Source: Patescibacteria group bacterium (lineage in GTDB: Bacteria; Patescibacteriota; Microgenomatia; Levybacterales; UBA12049). Taken from it: 7,767 nucleotides of DNA. Of this stretch, positions 5,978 through 7,767 are shown one piece after another. The stretch covers positions 1 through 7,767 of the forward strand of contig JAUPUR010000078.1 in assembly GCA_030917445.1 (NCBI GenBank), read 5' to 3'. Under the pieces are notes generated by a model. That model was not told where the DNA came from and ran no database searches. It worked only from the letters and a program-made list of their open reading frames with translations. The position numbers and the translations under genes are program-made. Positions within the stretch are counted from its first letter, which is position 1; every line of letters begins with the position of its first letter.

Positions 5978-6598
5978 TTATGACTTGAGCTGCTCTGACT
6001 TTTTCATGATGTCAATGAGATTTGCCTGTTCTTGTTCTGAGAGATTTGTTTCGTTTTGAGTCAGAATATTTTCTGCTTCCTTCTCAATACTCTCTGCAAT
6101 GTCCTTTGTTTGTTCCTTATCTCTTTCTCTTTCTTTAATTTCCTTGCCAAAAAAGTATGCCAGAGGGGTTATGAGCATGATAGAGAGTGTTTTTAAAATG
6201 AGATCGAAAGACTCTTTTTCAATTGCGGATGGGAGAAAAAGAATGAGTACGCCGATGCAGTATGAAAAGACACTTGATGGAGTAAGTGTGAAAGAAAGTG
6301 CAAAGGCAATAAAGTACAAAAGAAAAAAGAGTGGAGAAGTCAGCTCGCCTGTAGAGAATATAAGAAGGAGAACAAGCGTTGTTGCTGTAAACATACTTAA
6401 CTCATCTTGAAGTGAGGAGAGTTTTTGATTTTCGGTCAGTTGAGGATGTCTTTTCGATCGAGTAGCGATAAGCGCTAGGAGAATGAGAATACCAATGAGT
6501 GGAACTGTTAGTCCTTCAAGTCCGAGTGCTTCCCACATGAAGATAAAAAGAAAAGGGAGAAGAACGATAACTGAGTGAGATGCCATTTTTGCTGTCAT
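5978..6598 (-). CDS. Six-helix integral membrane protein with charged C-terminal helix
   Basis: The 206-residue protein has hydrophobic segments at about 8-26, 30-46, 70-86, 88-105, 109-126 and 133-151. An acidic/basic helix follows (about 151-206, KEIKERERDKEQTKDIAES...) that is probably a cytoplasmic coiled coil. The segment ELTSPLFFLLYFIAFALSF resembles the membrane sensor region I recall from CPR histidine kinases, but there is no H-box, ATP-binding or other catalytic domain, so it would be a stand-alone version. It is the first gene of the leftward cluster, 5 nt before the small surface protein, which suggests a role in making, sensing or placing those proteins. A later in-frame ATG at 6586 is possible. 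The 6598 start has a weak AGGA 7 nt upstream and a promoter-like element. Function is not known; an export or assembly helper is an alternative. Confidence 0.75.
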   Translation of the reverse strand: MTAKMASHSVIVLLPFLFIFMWEALGLEGLTVPLIGILILLALIATRSKRHPQLTENQKLSSLQDELSMFTATTLVLLLIFSTGELTSPLFFLLYFIAFALSFTLTPSSVFSYCIGVLILFLPSAIEKESFDLILKTLSIMLITPLAYFFGKEIKERERDKEQTKDIAESIEKEAENILTQNETNLSEQEQANLIDIMKKSEQLKS

Positions 6599-6604
6599 AA
6601 AATT

Positions 6605-6633
6605 ATCCTACTGAAGTTGGTATCAAAAAACAA
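6605..6633 (-). promoter_or_regulatory. Putative promoter of the leftward cluster
   Basis: On the minus strand TTGTTT (plus 6628-6633) and TAGGAT (plus 6605-6610) are 17 bp apart, and the hexamer ends 6 nt before the ATG of the six-helix gene. Both boxes are imperfect. TAGGAT also contains AGGA, which could serve as a weak Shine-Dalgarno sequence instead. It lies in the 129-bp divergent gap shared with leuS. Confidence 0.3.
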
Positions 6634-6694
6634 ACCCTCGTCTATTGTTGATATATTTTGATGATATAAAACTGCATCAAGAAAGATGATTATT

Positions 6695-6721
6695 TTTGCA
6701 GGAGCTTCCCTATGATATACT
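6695..6721 (+). promoter_or_regulatory. Putative leuS promoter, -10 TATACT next to the start codon
   Basis: TATACT at 6716-6721 ends 6 nt before the ATG at 6728, so the canonical start point (7 nt after the hexamer) is the A of the ATG. A weak -35 (TTTGCA, 6695-6700) lies 15 bp upstream. GGAG at 6701-6704 is over 20 nt from the ATG, too far to be a ribosome-binding site. No T-box leader (long structured 5' region) fits in the space. Confidence 0.4.
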
Positions 6722-6727
6722 CACAGT

Positions 6728-7767
6728 ATGGAAAAAAATAAAAATAATGAAGTATATAACCCAAGCTCAATTGAGGCTAAGTGGCAAGAGCGATGGGAGA
6801 AAGAGGGAACATATAAACCAGATCTCAAAAATTCTTCTCAACCTTTTTATAATTTGATGATGTTTCCTTATCCCTCTGCTGAAGGTCTCCATGTCGGTAA
6901 TATGTATGCATTTACCGGAGCAGATGTGTATGGTCGATATAAAAGACTCAGGGGATATGATGTCTTTGAGCCGATTGGGCTTGATGGTTTTGGTATTCAC
7001 TCAGAGAATTATGCACTGAAGGTGGGAACACATCCCATGGATCAAGCTGAAAAGAGTGAAAAGAATTTTTACAGACAGCTTCGTACTATCGGAAATGGCT
7101 ATGACTGGGATCATACAGTTGAGACTTACAAGCCTGAGTATTACACTTTTACCCAATGGGTATTTATAGAGCTTTTTAAAGCTGGACTCGCATATAGACA
7201 AAAGTCTCCAGTCAACTTCTGTCCGTCATGTAAAACAGTTCTTGCAGATGAGCAAGTTGAAGATGGTGCTTGTGAAAGATGTGGAAGTATCGTTGAGAAG
7301 AGGGATCTTGAGCAATGGTTTTTTAGAATTACTGAGTATGCGGAAAAACTTTTAGAAGGACTTGGGAGAATTGATTGGACTGAAAAAGTCAAAATTGCAC
7401 AGAAAAACTGGATAGGGAAAAGTATGGGTGCAAAAGTATCTTTTAGAGTTGCAGGGACAGAAAGTGATTTGAGTGTTTTTACCACAAGACCAGATACTTT
7501 ATATGGAGCAACCTTCATGGTTGTTTCACCAGATCACCCCCTTGTTGAAAGATGGATGGATGATCAGAATGTTGCAAAATATATCAAAGAGAGTCGTTTG
7601 AAAAATCACAATAAGAGTGAAGAAAAAGACAAGACTGGAGTCTTTAGTGGGGCCTATGCCATCAATCCAATAAATAATCAGCAGATACCTATCTGGATTG
7701 CTGATTATGTGCTTATGAGTTACGGAACAGGCGCAATTATGGCTGTACCAGCTCATGATGAGAGGGA
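6728..7767 (+). CDS. leuS: Leucyl-tRNA synthetase, N-terminal part (cut by window edge)
   Basis: This class I aminoacyl-tRNA synthetase charges tRNA-Leu with leucine in the cytoplasm. The window holds 346 codons of a protein usually over 800 residues long. Visible in order: the N-terminal Y-x-P-x-x-I-E-x-K-W-Q block (10-20); the catalytic MFPYPSAEGLHVGN with the HIGH motif as HVGN (55-58); GLDGFGIHSEN, the equivalent of DAFGLPAEN (about 85-95); a zinc knuckle with C165, C168, C182 and C185 around KTVLADEQV; the connective-peptide editing domain with its threonine-rich TTRPDT (252-257); and GTGAIMAVPAHDER with the conserved editing aspartate D344. KMSKS and the anticodon-binding region lie beyond the window. 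The start at 6728 is chosen because the conserved N-terminal block follows within 10 residues. It is divergent from the surface-protein cluster. AEGLHVGNMY and IHSEN are wording I associate with CPR enzymes. Confidence 0.97.
   Translation, partial: MEKNKNNEVYNPSSIEAKWQERWEKEGTYKPDLKNSSQPFYNLMMFPYPSAEGLHVGNMYAFTGADVYGRYKRLRGYDVFEPIGLDGFGIHSENYALKVGTHPMDQAEKSEKNFYRQLRTIGNGYDWDHTVETYKPEYYTFTQWVFIELFKAGLAYRQKSPVNFCPSCKTVLADEQVEDGACERCGSIVEKRDLEQWFFRITEYAEKLLEGLGRIDWTEKVKIAQKNWIGKSMGAKVSFRVAGTESDLSVFTTRPDTLYGATFMVVSPDHPLVERWMDDQNVAKYIKESRLKNHNKSEEKDKTGVFSGAYAINPINNQQIPIWIADYVLMSYGTGAIMAVPAHDER

Noticed and set aside
6599..6727. T-box or other leader riboswitch upstream of leuS
   Set aside because: Only 129 bp separate the divergent genes, the likely -10 box sits at the start codon, and no T-box core or terminator/antiterminator structure is seen.

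Overview
The window looks like a piece of chromosome from a Candidate Phyla Radiation (Patescibacteria) bacterium, most likely Microgenomates-like. The evidence is a leucyl-tRNA synthetase start with the signature wording I associate with that group, small secreted or membrane genes of CPR-typical type, about 40% GC in genes, standard code (TGG for Trp, TAA at every visible stop), and almost no Shine-Dalgarno sequences. The phylum is an inference from recalled protein style, not from a search.

Layout, left to right. Positions 1-649 hold no gene I can support: a very AT-rich stretch (about 27% GC by hand count over 1-600) with a few palindromes. Positions 650-1519 (+) encode a secreted/membrane-anchored protein with two Ig-like domains, one C-terminal transmembrane helix and a short cytoplasmic tail. 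Positions 1520-1705 are a convergent gap with a possible terminator for the leftward genes. Positions 1706-6598 (-) are one leftward cluster of five genes. In transcription order these are a six-helix membrane protein with a C-terminal charged helix; a secreted WxL-like surface protein (256 aa); a membrane-anchored DUF916/WxL-interacting-protein-like protein (338 aa after start correction); then, behind its own TTGACA-type promoter, a second and larger secreted WxL-like protein (469 aa) and a second DUF916-like anchored protein (336 aa). Positions 6599-6727 are a divergent promoter region. Positions 6728-7767 (+) are the N-terminal 346 codons of leuS, cut by the window edge.

The notable content is the duplicated module: soluble surface protein ending in AG-x-Y-x4-TY-x-A-T-x-TF, followed 1-2 nt later by a two-domain, single-pass membrane protein carrying the shared NMFG and FG-x-Y motifs. 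This parallels the WxL protein / WxL-interacting protein (DUF916-DUF3324) surface complexes of Firmicutes, in which the membrane-anchored partner holds the secreted one at the cell surface. Here the distal W-x-L motif is replaced by Y-x-A and no LPXTG protein is present. I infer two paralogous ligand-anchor pairs building an envelope layer, with the six-helix protein as a membrane companion. A second theme is that most genes lack a Shine-Dalgarno sequence, and genes with their own promoter have a -10-like hexamer only 6-8 nt before the ATG, as expected for leaderless mRNAs.
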